The notes beneath the pieces were generated by a model. That model made no database searches. It saw nothing but the letters and a program-made list of their open reading frames with translations, and was not told where the DNA came from. A stretch of DNA of 64,000 nt, taken from positions 1 through 64,000 of the forward strand of contig JACNKZ010000051.1 in NCBI GenBank assembly GCA_014381785.1. Reading direction: 5' to 3'. The position numbers and the translations under genes were made by a program. Within the stretch, counting starts at the first letter, position 1. Each line of letters starts with the position of its first letter. This document shows, one piece after another, positions 18,836 through 26,854 of this stretch. This DNA comes from Kiritimatiellota bacterium (GTDB taxonomy: Bacteria; Verrucomicrobiota; Kiritimatiellia; Kiritimatiellales; Tichowtungiaceae).

Positions 18836-19375
18836 ATGAAAAGAATCCTGCATGCGCTGACCGGACTGCTGATTTTCCTGACCCCGCTGGTATGGGGCGG
18901 GTTGATGATCTATGGCAACGGCGTCGATACTGAATTCCGGGACTTCCTCTTTGATACGGTGGACACTAGCCCTGCAGTGGGCGTGATTGCCGGGCTGGTG
19001 CTGGTTCTGATTGTTCTGACCTATCTGGGAACCTTCGGTTCTTCCCGTCCGCGTAAGCGGTTCATTTCGTTCGATTCTGATAATGGATCGGTTTCCATCA
19101 GTGTGAATGCGGTGCGCGACTTCGTCCGGAAGATTGGCGACGAGTTCGGCGCGGTTATCAGCATGGATCCTCAGATCCGCTCAGAAAAAAATCTGATCAG
19201 TATTGATCTGAATGTGAAACTTCAGACCGGCTCCCGGATTCCGGAACTGTCGCAGATGCTGCAGGATCGCGTCCGCGAAAGCATCCGCGACGGCCTTGGA
19301 ATTATTGAGGTGCGCGAAATCAAAGTGAAGGTTCAGGAAATTGTCGGTGCGCCGCTGCCGTCATCGACTAAGTAA
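18836..19375 (+). CDS. amaP: AmaP-like membrane anchor for Asp23 protein
   Basis: Two N-terminal transmembrane helices (about residues 4-26 and 45-66) are followed by a cytoplasmic Asp23-like domain (FISFDSDNGSVSISVNAVRDFVRKIGDEF to LGIIEVREIKVKVQEIVG). The 179-residue size and gene order match the alkaline-shock anchor AmaP. ATG 18836 lies behind GGAGGAGG; an in-frame TTG at 18830 is unlikely. Probably recruits the adjacent Asp23 homologue to the membrane. Confidence 0.82.
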   Translation: MKRILHALTGLLIFLTPLVWGGLMIYGNGVDTEFRDFLFDTVDTSPAVGVIAGLVLVLIVLTYLGTFGSSRPRKRFISFDSDNGSVSISVNAVRDFVRKIGDEFGAVISMDPQIRSEKNLISIDLNVKLQTGSRIPELSQMLQDRVRESIRDGLGIIEVREIKVKVQEIVGAPLPSSTK

Positions 19376-19380
19376 ATCGT

Positions 19381-20301
19381 ATGAATTCATCCAGCGCCCC
19401 CGAATTGGTCATTGTCGGCTCGATCGGCATCGACACCATCGAAACCCCGCGCGAAAAACGCGTGAAAATCCTTGGCGGCTCCGTCAGCTACGCCTGCGCT
19501 GCCGCCTCATTTTTTGTTCAGACCGGCATGGTCGGTGTGGTTGGAACCGACTTCCCGGCGGAGCACTGTGAACTCTGGGAAAGCATGGGCATTGATCTGG
19601 CCGGCCTGCAGGTCGAAGAGGGAAAGACATTCCGATGGTCCGGTGTCTATGAGGAGAATATGGACAACCGTCGCACCCTGCTGACCGAACTCAACGTATT
19701 TGAGACCTTCTCGCCCGAACTGCCGGAAGCCTACCGCGATGCGCCGTATCTTTTTCTCGGCAATATTCATCCCGGCCTTCAGCTCCACGTGCTCGAACAG
19801 GTGCACTCGCCGAAATTCGTGCTGATCGACACCATGGACCTGTGGATCAACATCGCCCGCGATGAACTGGTCGACGTGGTCGGCAAATGCGATATGCTCA
19901 CCCTGAACGAATCCGAGGCGCGGCTGTTCACCGGCAAGCAGTCGCTGGAGGAGGCCGCAGAGGCGCTGCTCGCCATGGGGCCGACCTTTGTGCTGATCAA
20001 AAAAGGCGAGAGCGGCAGCGTGCTGGTTTCCCGCGAAAACAGTTTTTCGATTCCGGCGTACAAGCTGGACGACTTCAAAGATCCCACCGGTGCGGGCGAC
20101 ACGTTTGCCGGCGGCCTGATGGGTGCGCTCGCCGAATCGGGCGGAACGGATGAAGACGCCATCCGGCAGGCGATGCTCTATGGTAGTGTCACCGCGGCAT
20201 TCGGGGTGGAAGAATTCAGCCTGGAGCGGCTCGCGGTTCTCGACCGCATGCAGATCGACGAGCGCTACGCCTCATTCCGCTCCACCTGCCTAGCGGACTG
20301 A
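19381..20301 (+). CDS. PfkB-family sugar kinase
   Basis: A ribokinase-fold kinase of 306 residues. The N-terminal GSIGIDTIETP and GGSVSYACAAASFF substrate motif, KKGESGSVLV, and the C-terminal signature DPTGAGDTFAGG with its catalytic aspartate are all intact. The substrate (sugar or nucleoside) cannot be told. It follows amaP by 5 bases and is probably the last gene of the 18.4-20.3 kb transcript. Confidence 0.88.
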   Translation: MNSSSAPELVIVGSIGIDTIETPREKRVKILGGSVSYACAAASFFVQTGMVGVVGTDFPAEHCELWESMGIDLAGLQVEEGKTFRWSGVYEENMDNRRTLLTELNVFETFSPELPEAYRDAPYLFLGNIHPGLQLHVLEQVHSPKFVLIDTMDLWINIARDELVDVVGKCDMLTLNESEARLFTGKQSLEEAAEALLAMGPTFVLIKKGESGSVLVSRENSFSIPAYKLDDFKDPTGAGDTFAGGLMGALAESGGTDEDAIRQAMLYGSVTAAFGVEEFSLERLAVLDRMQIDERYASFRSTCLAD

Positions 20302-20305
20302 TTTC

Positions 20306-20395
20306 AACGCGTCCCGCGTCACAGGTTCCAACTGACCTGTGGTGCGCCTGCCGAACCATTGGAGCTTTTCAGCCTGTTTTTCCAAGCGCTGGAAA
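20306..20395. repeat. composite repeat block
   Basis: Bases 20306-20330 repeat 4008-4032 of acrA exactly. An ACAGGT/ACCTGT hairpin follows (20321-20341), then GAACCATTGGA and a dyad with a decayed right arm (20377-20395, CCAA-GCG-CTGG). Lies between convergent genes and may terminate both. Confidence 0.7.
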
Positions 20396-20415
20396 CTCTA
20401 TTCGTTTCCGTACAA

Positions 20416-21090
20416 TCAGTGTGGTAAAAGGTGGCTTTGGCTGAAGATGTCGATGCCGAGGTAGCTCTTCACGAAGTAGATAATCAACATGATGCAGATA
20501 CCGATGCTCAGCGCGATGACCCCGAGAGCAAGCAGCAGAGCCAGCACGTTCCCGAACAGCGGGGCGCCGTAGCGGAATGATTGCTGGGCGATCACACGCA
20601 GGCGGTAAAGCCAGTAGGGGGCGGCGGTGCTGTAAATCTGTTTATCGATATCTTTTTGATCAATCAGCAGCTGCTGTTGAAGATCTTCGATGTCGTATTG
20701 ACGGACGGCGTCGTGCACAACGCCGGCAATGTCATCGGGCGAGGCCGGTTTTTTGATGAAGCGGAAGACTTCACCGTGGTTGATCGCTTTGATGAATTGC
20801 TCGGTTTCCAGCGCAGCGCTGAACAAAACCGTTTTGATCTGCTTGTTGCGCTGGCGCAGAGTAATTAGAAAATCCAGTCCGTTTTGGCCCGGCAGAAGAT
20901 GGTCGCACAGAATGGCTTTCACATGCCGCCCGCGCAGCACTTCAATCGCCTCTTCGGCGGAGCTGGCTTGATAGAGCGTATAGTCTTTCTGAAGGACCCG
21001 GTAGAGCACTTTCAGCATAAAGGCATCGTCATCCACAATAAGGACGGAGTCCTTCTTTGGGGTCGAGGTACTCTGAGGCGTCGTTGTCAT
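20416..21090 (-). CDS. response regulator with C-terminal membrane anchor
   Basis: An N-terminal CheY-like receiver (about residues 15-135) has the acidic pocket VLIVDDDAFML, the phospho-acceptor aspartate in ILCDHLLPGQNG, the switch serine in LFSAA and the lysine in FIKKPA. There is no DNA-binding or enzymatic output domain. A helical linker leads to one strongly hydrophobic segment (about residues 183-213, NVLALLLALGVIALSIGICI), so the receiver is tethered to the membrane. The start is ATG 21090, overlapping the stop of the upstream gene by ATGA; a longer TTG-initiated form is unlikely. Last gene of the coupled 25.3-20.4 kb operon, with no histidine kinase nearby. Confidence 0.85.
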   Translation of the reverse strand: MTTTPQSTSTPKKDSVLIVDDDAFMLKVLYRVLQKDYTLYQASSAEEAIEVLRGRHVKAILCDHLLPGQNGLDFLITLRQRNKQIKTVLFSAALETEQFIKAINHGEVFRFIKKPASPDDIAGVVHDAVRQYDIEDLQQQLLIDQKDIDKQIYSTAAPYWLYRLRVIAQQSFRYGAPLFGNVLALLLALGVIALSIGICIMLIIYFVKSYLGIDIFSQSHLLPH

Positions 21091-22265
21091 AATTCGGGAA
21101 TAGCGGGGTCGCACGGACTCCAACCAAGCTCCTTCCTCATTAGATGATAGATTTCATGTATCTTTGTCAAGCCTGCGGGCAGGGGGCGGTTCGAAGAAAT
21201 GGCGGCGGCGGAGTCCGCATCGGCCGGATGATACCCGTGCATCCCCTTGATTTGTTTGACTCCCATGAAGCTCGGAACGATCTGGATGCCGGAGTGGATC
21301 AAAAAGATTAACTCGCCATACATTCCGTCTGCGAAAAAGACTCCCTCTGCTTTTAATTCGTCTTCCGAAAGGATTTTTCCTTTGGGATGACCGGTCAGCG
21401 CGGCGGTGATCTTTTCTTTCCCCGTTTCGTTCAGGAACCAGAAACGCGCCATGGTGGAGTCGTAGAAGGCGACGTAATCCTCGTTCCAGATCAGCCCGGT
21501 CTGTTCAATATCGGCGATGAGGTTATAGCCTTCGGTGATGTCGTGCATGCCGTGATCGGTGAAAACATACCAGACCACCTCTTCGTAGTGCTCCTCGGCA
21601 GTTTGGATCAGTTTTTCAAGTTGCTGGTCATACCAATGCACCAGTTCGGTTACTTTTGCGTCCTGTGTGCCGACGGCATGCATGAGGGCGTCGAGCTTGC
21701 CGAGAGAGCAGTAGGCTAAGTCGATCCGTTGAGATTCGATGTCTGCGGTCAGGCGCGCGAGCTTGGTTTCATCGCTTACGGCGCTGTCGTGCACATAATG
21801 GGGCACCCCCTGACGATGGAGCTCATCGAAGATGGTTTCGCCGCGCAGCAGTCCGTTGGGCTCCCAGATTCGTTTCTGCTCCGCGTAGTTAAACAGCGGA
21901 AGGGTTTTGAAGGGTACACCGTAGAGCTGGAAGTAGCCGGTGAATCCAAGCGCCTTCTTGATCAGTTTGCTCAGAACATGCCGTACCCGTCCGCGCCGGA
22001 AAATGGCATCGGGAAGAATCGCCAGCGCCTTGGTCCATTTAAAGGGCGAGCCGTCTGGGTCGTAGTAAAAGGAGGACCACATCAGGTGCTCCTGCGGCAG
22101 GCGGCCGGAAATGATCGATGGATCGCAGGCGGAGGAGTAGCCGAGAATCGTTTCGAGTTTTTTCTGATCGCAGGTGCGGTCGTTCAAGAAGAATGGGTGG
22201 CGCTTCCGGACTTCCCATCCGAAAGCGTCTATAAACAGAAACAGACTCAGCTTTTCTTTTTTCAT
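21087..22265 (-). CDS. type I phosphodiesterase/nucleotide pyrophosphatase-like enzyme
   Basis: A member of the alkaline phosphatase superfamily (392 residues). The N-terminal metal-site aspartate is in LSLFLFIDAFGWE, a second pair in WYVFTDHGMHDI, and a C-terminal histidine in KGMHGYHPADADS. The nucleophile is probably a serine in YSSACDPSIISGR. No signal peptide, so probably cytoplasmic. Such enzymes hydrolyse phosphodiesters, pyrophosphates or phosphonates; the substrate here is unknown. Overlaps its neighbours on both sides by ATGA, meaning tight translational coupling with the nucleotidyltransferase and the response regulator. Confidence 0.82.
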   Translation of the reverse strand: MKKEKLSLFLFIDAFGWEVRKRHPFFLNDRTCDQKKLETILGYSSACDPSIISGRLPQEHLMWSSFYYDPDGSPFKWTKALAILPDAIFRRGRVRHVLSKLIKKALGFTGYFQLYGVPFKTLPLFNYAEQKRIWEPNGLLRGETIFDELHRQGVPHYVHDSAVSDETKLARLTADIESQRIDLAYCSLGKLDALMHAVGTQDAKVTELVHWYDQQLEKLIQTAEEHYEEVVWYVFTDHGMHDITEGYNLIADIEQTGLIWNEDYVAFYDSTMARFWFLNETGKEKITAALTGHPKGKILSEDELKAEGVFFADGMYGELIFLIHSGIQIVPSFMGVKQIKGMHGYHPADADSAAAISSNRPLPAGLTKIHEIYHLMRKELGWSPCDPAIPEL

Positions 22266-23377
22266 GAGAACCGTTGCTGAAGTTTAACGAAGTCGTCACA
22301 TAGGCCATCAAACGTGCCCTGCTTGGAGCACAGCAGCCAGCGAACATCAGCCGGGTCTGTATGATCATTCAACAGAAGTGCGATCGCGGGGTAGAGGCGG
22401 ATGCGCGGGTGGACAAACAGGTGGGGGAAGGCGCCGAAGCCGAAGGTTTTCAGATTATGCGCGGCATTTTTCAATGCCGAGCCTTCATTGCCGAGATGCG
22501 GAAATGCGCGGGCGTATGTTTTAATGTTACGGAATTTCCGGTTAAGCCCCCGCCGTTCGTACCAGAGAAACACATCTTGAAAATGCCGCAGAGCTTCGTC
22601 GAGCCATATATGGATATTCGCGGTTTCCAAGGGTTGGGAATCACCGTATTCCTTAAAGTCGACGGCCCTCAGGTAGGCACTAATCACTCCGCGCGCATCG
22701 TTGAGACCGTCCAGACCGAGATGTTTAATCCGTTCCTTTTTGACCGTATAGGAGATGTCGTAGGCATCCCGCAGCAGCAGGGCGCAGTCGCCAAACGCCA
22801 GATTGGCTTTAAAAATAAATTTGATGAATCGGCGCCGCTCCTCTGGTGTCAGCGGCGCGCCCACGGTCATGCGGCGTTTGATATCCAGTAGCAGCTTGCC
22901 GCGGTTCATCAGCAGGCGGGTTCCCTCAGAGAGCGGAATCTGGTCGTGCGGATAGTCCGGCATCCGGCCGAGAATTTTTTCATCGCCGCGGATCACCATA
23001 TGCCCGTATTTCATTTCATAATTCAATAGGGAGAACTCGCATTTCGGGAGGTTCTTCTTGAGGTAGGGGCAGAGGTCGACCGGCAGTCCGAGCTCCGCCG
23101 TCAGTCGTTGTTCCAGATGCTTTAGAGCCCCCAGAATGAGCGGATCGATCCGGTCGGTCACCACAACCAGATCATAGTCGTTAAACGGCATCTCTTGACC
23201 GTTTCTGCCGATCAGAGGTGTTCCTTCTCCGCGTCCGTAGCCGCCGAGCAGGACCAGCGCTTTCCAATGTTTGGAATATGACGACGTCCACACCTCGTCC
23301 GCGATGCGCTGCATGTGCCGGTCAATCAGCGCATCGAATGCCGGAGATCCTTTGACTGAATACTTACCCACGTGCAC
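22262..23377 (-). CDS. predicted nucleotidyltransferase (pol-beta fold)
   Basis: The N-terminal region has LVLLGGYGRGEGTP followed by MPFNDYDLVVVTD, the GG...(D/E)xD pattern of DNA polymerase beta-type nucleotidyltransferases. The rest of the 371 residues is helical (RRRFIKFIFKANLAFGDCALLLRDAYD) with no recognised domain. The acceptor is unknown; with sugar-transfer enzymes around it, a nucleotidylated lipid, sugar or protein is possible. Two dyad copies lie inside (22624-22640; 23261-23276, read as SKHWK just before the GG motif). It overlaps the GT2 gene by 14 bases. Confidence 0.78.
   Translation of the reverse strand: MHVGKYSVKGSPAFDALIDRHMQRIADEVWTSSYSKHWKALVLLGGYGRGEGTPLIGRNGQEMPFNDYDLVVVTDRIDPLILGALKHLEQRLTAELGLPVDLCPYLKKNLPKCEFSLLNYEMKYGHMVIRGDEKILGRMPDYPHDQIPLSEGTRLLMNRGKLLLDIKRRMTVGAPLTPEERRRFIKFIFKANLAFGDCALLLRDAYDISYTVKKERIKHLGLDGLNDARGVISAYLRAVDFKEYGDSQPLETANIHIWLDEALRHFQDVFLWYERRGLNRKFRNIKTYARAFPHLGNEGSALKNAAHNLKTFGFGAFPHLFVHPRIRLYPAIALLLNDHTDPADVRWLLCSKQGTFDGLCDDFVKLQQRFS
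22624..22640. repeat. dispersed dyad copy in nucleotidyltransferase gene, centre GGG
   Basis: TTTCCAA-GGG-TTGG with a shortened right arm. Confidence 0.65.
23261..23276. repeat. dispersed dyad copy in nucleotidyltransferase gene, centre TGT
   Basis: TTTCCAA-TGT-TTGGAA, encoding SKHWK on the minus strand. Confidence 0.8.
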
Positions 23378-24203
23378 CTTCTTTCACTCCTTGATAGAGC
23401 CCGTTATGAATCACCGCCCGGTAGGCGATGTTGTACGGGATCGTTTGAAGTTTACCTTTGCGCACGGCGTAGAGGAAGTCGCGCGCCCATTCTTTAAAAA
23501 GTTCCAAGGTTTGGAAAAACAGATTGGCGCGCCGGCCGTATTCCCGGGCAAAGGTCACTCCGTGACGGAACTTTTTCCGGTAGAGCTCTTTGAGCGTGTA
23601 GTTATGTGAATGTTCCACCACCGAATCGGTCACCAGCTTAAAGCGGGCGCCTTTGGCGCGGCAGTTTTTGGCCCAGGCCACATCCTCGGCGTATCCTTTT
23701 TCCGGGAAATGGGTTCCCTCCCACAGCTCGCGCTTGAACGCGCAGGTGACGGCGGAGAAAAAGTCGGCGTTGTCGCCCTTGATGTTTTTGGGATCGTAGG
23801 CGCGCAGGTAATCGTAGGTAACAACGAATTTTGCATTGGAGCGTGTCACTTGCGAGCACATCGTCGCCTCCGCTTCGCCGCTGAGAATGGGCGCGAGCAG
23901 CTTTTCGAGCGCGTCATCGCTTTGAAAAATCGAGTCGGCGTTTTGCAAAACGATGATCTCCTGCGTGGTGCGCGCGATCATCTCGTTGAGCACTTTGCCG
24001 GGAATGTATTCCTCGGGACGGATTTGAATCAGCCGGGCTTCCGGCACCACGTTTTGCAGTTCTTCGAGCGATCCGTCACTGGAGCCGGAATCCACCGCCC
24101 ACAGCTCGACGTCCTGAAGGGTCTGGCTGCGCAGACTCTTCAGAGCCATCGGCACATATGGCATTTCGTCTTTGGAACGCATGATGACGGCAACCTGACT
24201 CAT
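23364..24203 (-). CDS. glycosyltransferase family 2
   Basis: A GT-A fold transferase of 279 residues: N-terminal VAVIMRSKDEMPYVPMALKSL, the nucleotide-binding AVDSGSSDGS, a metal-site region IIVLQNADSIF, and a later acidic residue in PEKGYAEDVAWAKNC. The C terminus is basic and may touch the membrane. The dyad at 23502-23519 encodes FFQTLEL. Overlaps the GT4 gene by ATGA and the nucleotidyltransferase by 14 bases, so the three are made together. Confidence 0.88.
   Translation of the reverse strand: MSQVAVIMRSKDEMPYVPMALKSLRSQTLQDVELWAVDSGSSDGSLEELQNVVPEARLIQIRPEEYIPGKVLNEMIARTTQEIIVLQNADSIFQSDDALEKLLAPILSGEAEATMCSQVTRSNAKFVVTYDYLRAYDPKNIKGDNADFFSAVTCAFKRELWEGTHFPEKGYAEDVAWAKNCRAKGARFKLVTDSVVEHSHNYTLKELYRKKFRHGVTFAREYGRRANLFFQTLELFKEWARDFLYAVRKGKLQTIPYNIAYRAVIHNGLYQGVKEGARG
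23502..23519. repeat. dispersed dyad copy in GT2 gene, centre GGT
   Basis: TTCCAA-GGT-TTGGAAAAA, read FFQTLEL. Confidence 0.8.
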
Positions 24204-25333
24204 CGCACGGCCCTTTCATAGATTTCGAGCGTTTTGTGTGCCGCCACATTCCAGTTGAACTGCGCGGCGTAGGCCAGCCTGGCCTGACGCTTCGCTTCGC
24301 TCCAGCCTTCGGACAGCGTTTTTTCCAAACATTGGAAAATCGAGGCGGTACTGTACGGGTCAAATTTCGGCACCACATCGCCCGCGATCTCACGCATGGA
24401 GGATGTATCGGAGCAGATTACCGGCGCGCCGCAGGCCAGCGCTTCCACAATCGGAAAGCCGAAGCCTTCGAACAGCGACGGAAACGCCATCAGATCACAG
24501 GCGCTGTAGAAGGCGGGCAGGTCGGCCAGCGGAACAAAGCCGGGAAATACAATGTCGTCGTGCACCGGGCTGGTGGCCGCCCGCTCGCGGATGGCGTCCG
24601 CACCGTTCCAGTCCGCGCCCGGCAGCACCAGCTTGTGCGCGCTGTCGGTTTCGGCTTTGTAACGCTCGAACGCCTCAATCAGCCGGACATGGTTTTTGGC
24701 AGGGTGCTCCAGCCGTGAGAGATAAATGATGAAGGGGGCATCAAGGCCGTAGTTTTCGGCCAGTCGCGCGCGGGCCGCCTCTTTTTCCACTGGTCGGAAA
24801 ATGCTGTGGTTAATCCCGGAGTAAATCACCGTCACTTTTTCCTCCGGTACACCGACCAGTTCCACGATGTCTTTTTTGGAGTAGTGACTCACTGTGATGA
24901 TTTCATCGGCGTTGCGGATTTGTGCCGGAACGATGCGGCGGTTGTAGAACATCCGCGCGGCATCATATTTCGCATCCATTGTCAGCGTGGCGACATCATG
25001 CACCGTCGCGACAATCGGACAGGGTTTAACCAGCGGAATACGGCGGTAGCTCGGCACGTGCAACAGATCGAACTTCCTCTTTTTCCCCAGCATTGGAAGA
25101 ATCGTGTTGTGCCAGGCGATATTGACGACTGGATTGGCGATCAGGCCGGGATAGAGCGATTTGCGGAAGTTGGGGGCTGTCAGTTCAATCAGATCCGCCT
25201 CACGCAGCGGCATCATGATGTCGTAGCGGTTGGCGGAATCTTCTATTTGAAGCGTCCGGATCAGTTCGCGGATATACGAGGCGACACCGGAGCGCCCTCC
25301 CTGCATTACAAACGCTGAAAAACCAATGTTCAT
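24200..25333 (-). CDS. glycosyltransferase family 4
   Basis: A GT-B fold retaining transferase (377 residues). The N-terminal glycine loop is MQGGRSGVASYIRELIRTL and the central ITVSHYSKKDI is typical. The donor-site block SLFEGFGFPIVEALACGAPVI has the EGFG-x7-E motif. The dyad at 24319-24339 is read as FQCLEK in the C-terminal helix region. First gene of the overlapping set that ends with the response regulator; UDP-glucose dehydrogenase is 50 bases upstream, suggesting uronic-acid-containing glycans. Confidence 0.9.
   Translation of the reverse strand: MNIGFSAFVMQGGRSGVASYIRELIRTLQIEDSANRYDIMMPLREADLIELTAPNFRKSLYPGLIANPVVNIAWHNTILPMLGKKRKFDLLHVPSYRRIPLVKPCPIVATVHDVATLTMDAKYDAARMFYNRRIVPAQIRNADEIITVSHYSKKDIVELVGVPEEKVTVIYSGINHSIFRPVEKEAARARLAENYGLDAPFIIYLSRLEHPAKNHVRLIEAFERYKAETDSAHKLVLPGADWNGADAIRERAATSPVHDDIVFPGFVPLADLPAFYSACDLMAFPSLFEGFGFPIVEALACGAPVICSDTSSMREIAGDVVPKFDPYSTASIFQCLEKTLSEGWSEAKRQARLAYAAQFNWNVAAHKTLEIYERAVR
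24319..24339. repeat. dispersed dyad copy in GT4 gene, centre ACA
   Basis: Full-length copy, read FQCLEKT. Confidence 0.9.
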
Positions 25334-25383
25334 TAAGAACGGATTTTAGACAGGTTGCCGCTCTTTTAAAATAAACTTCCGAT

Positions 25384-26751
25384 TTAAATATGCTTCAACG
25401 GGGCTTTGCCGATGGAGTAGACATTGAAGCCGATTTCGTGGAGCGCGGCGTGGTCGAGATGATTGCGTCCGTCGAACAGGAAGGCTGGCTGAACCATGCT
25501 GTCGAAAATCTTCTGATAATCGAGGGTTTTGTATTCTTTCCATTCAGTCAGCAGGGCGACCGCATGCGCGCCCTCAGCCGCCTTATAGGGGTCGGGCTCG
25601 AAGGTGACGTGTTCCGCCACATCTGCTAAGTCGATCTTGGCGTGCTCCAGCGCCTGCGGGTCTGTGATGATCACCTCGGCATTTTCCGCCAATAGTTCGC
25701 GGGTAATCAGAATGGCCGGGCTTTCGCGCGTGTCGCCGGTGTCGGCCTTGAAGGCAAACCCGAGCAGGGCGATCCGTTTGCCGGCAATCGTATTGAACAT
25801 CTCTTTGAGCATACGGGCGACAAAGCGACGCTCCTGATACTCGTTCATTTTCACCACCTGATGCCAGTATTCCGCCACCTCGGTCAGTCCGTAGGTCTGG
25901 CAGAGGTAAACCAGGTTGAGAATGTCCTTTTTAAAGCAGGAACCGCCAAAGCCGACGCTGGCTTTCAGGAATTTCGGGCCGATACGGCTGTCGGTACCGA
26001 TCGCGTGCGCCACTTCGCCCACATCCGCTTCCGTCGCTTCACACAGCGCGGAGATACTGTTGATCGAACTGACGCGCTGCGCGAGAAATGCGTTGGCCGT
26101 CAGTTTAGACAGCTCACTCGACCACAGGTTGGTGGTCAGAATTCGTTCCTTCGGCACCCATGCGGCATACACATCGACTAGTGCCTGAACCGCTTTTTGA
26201 CCTTCCGGGGTCGGGTGTCCGCCGATCAGAATGCGATCCGGATTATCGAGGTCGGCAATCGCCGTGCCTTCGGCCAGAAACTCGGGGTTGGAAAGCACGT
26301 CAAAGCGGACTCCCTTTTTGCCGCTTTCCAGAATGCGCTCCATGGCTGCCGCCGTGCGGACAGGCAGGGTGCTCTTTTCGACCACGATTTTATCGGTGGT
26401 GGAGACTTCGAGAATGCGGCGCGCGCATTTTTCCCAGAACTGCAGGTCGGCCGCGCAGCCCGCGCCGTGCCCGAAGGTTTTTGTAGGGGTGTTGACGCTG
26501 ACGAAAATGATGTCCGCCTCGGCGATGCCTTTGTCGACATCCGTGGAGAAGAACAGATTGCGGCCACGGGCTTCTTTAACCACCTCGTCGAGGCCCGGTT
26601 CATAAATCGGAAGGTTGTCGGAATTCCATTCATCGATGCGCTGCTGGTTGATGTCCACCACCGTCACTTCAACGTCCAGGTTTTTTTTGGCAATCATCGC
26701 CATCGTCGGGCCACCGACATATCCGGCACCAATGCATAGAATTTTCGTCAT
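25384..26751 (-). CDS. ugd: UDP-glucose 6-dehydrogenase
   Basis: Oxidises UDP-glucose to UDP-glucuronate with two NAD. The 455-residue form resembles the eukaryote-like branch: Rossmann motif [38 protein letters not shown], the catalytic cysteine in [11 protein letters not shown], and [20 protein letters not shown] 26751 has GGAG 10 bases upstream and begins [13 protein letters not shown] 26769 lacks a site. It heads the minus-strand glycan block and probably supplies its sugar donor. Confidence 0.94.
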   Translation of the reverse strand: MTKILCIGAGYVGGPTMAMIAKKNLDVEVTVVDINQQRIDEWNSDNLPIYEPGLDEVVKEARGRNLFFSTDVDKGIAEADIIFVSVNTPTKTFGHGAGCAADLQFWEKCARRILEVSTTDKIVVEKSTLPVRTAAAMERILESGKKGVRFDVLSNPEFLAEGTAIADLDNPDRILIGGHPTPEGQKAVQALVDVYAAWVPKERILTTNLWSSELSKLTANAFLAQRVSSINSISALCEATEADVGEVAHAIGTDSRIGPKFLKASVGFGGSCFKKDILNLVYLCQTYGLTEVAEYWHQVVKMNEYQERRFVARMLKEMFNTIAGKRIALLGFAFKADTGDTRESPAILITRELLAENAEVIITDPQALEHAKIDLADVAEHVTFEPDPYKAAEGAHAVALLTEWKEYKTLDYQKIFDSMVQPAFLFDGRNHLDHAALHEIGFNVYSIGKAPLKHI

Positions 26752-26854
26752 AGGGAGTATCTCCATCAAATTAAGCGCTAATTAATACAGATTTTAATCG
26801 GGTAGGGAAAGGAAAAGAGCGTCAGCGGATTGGGAGTAGCAAGTGATGACGCAG

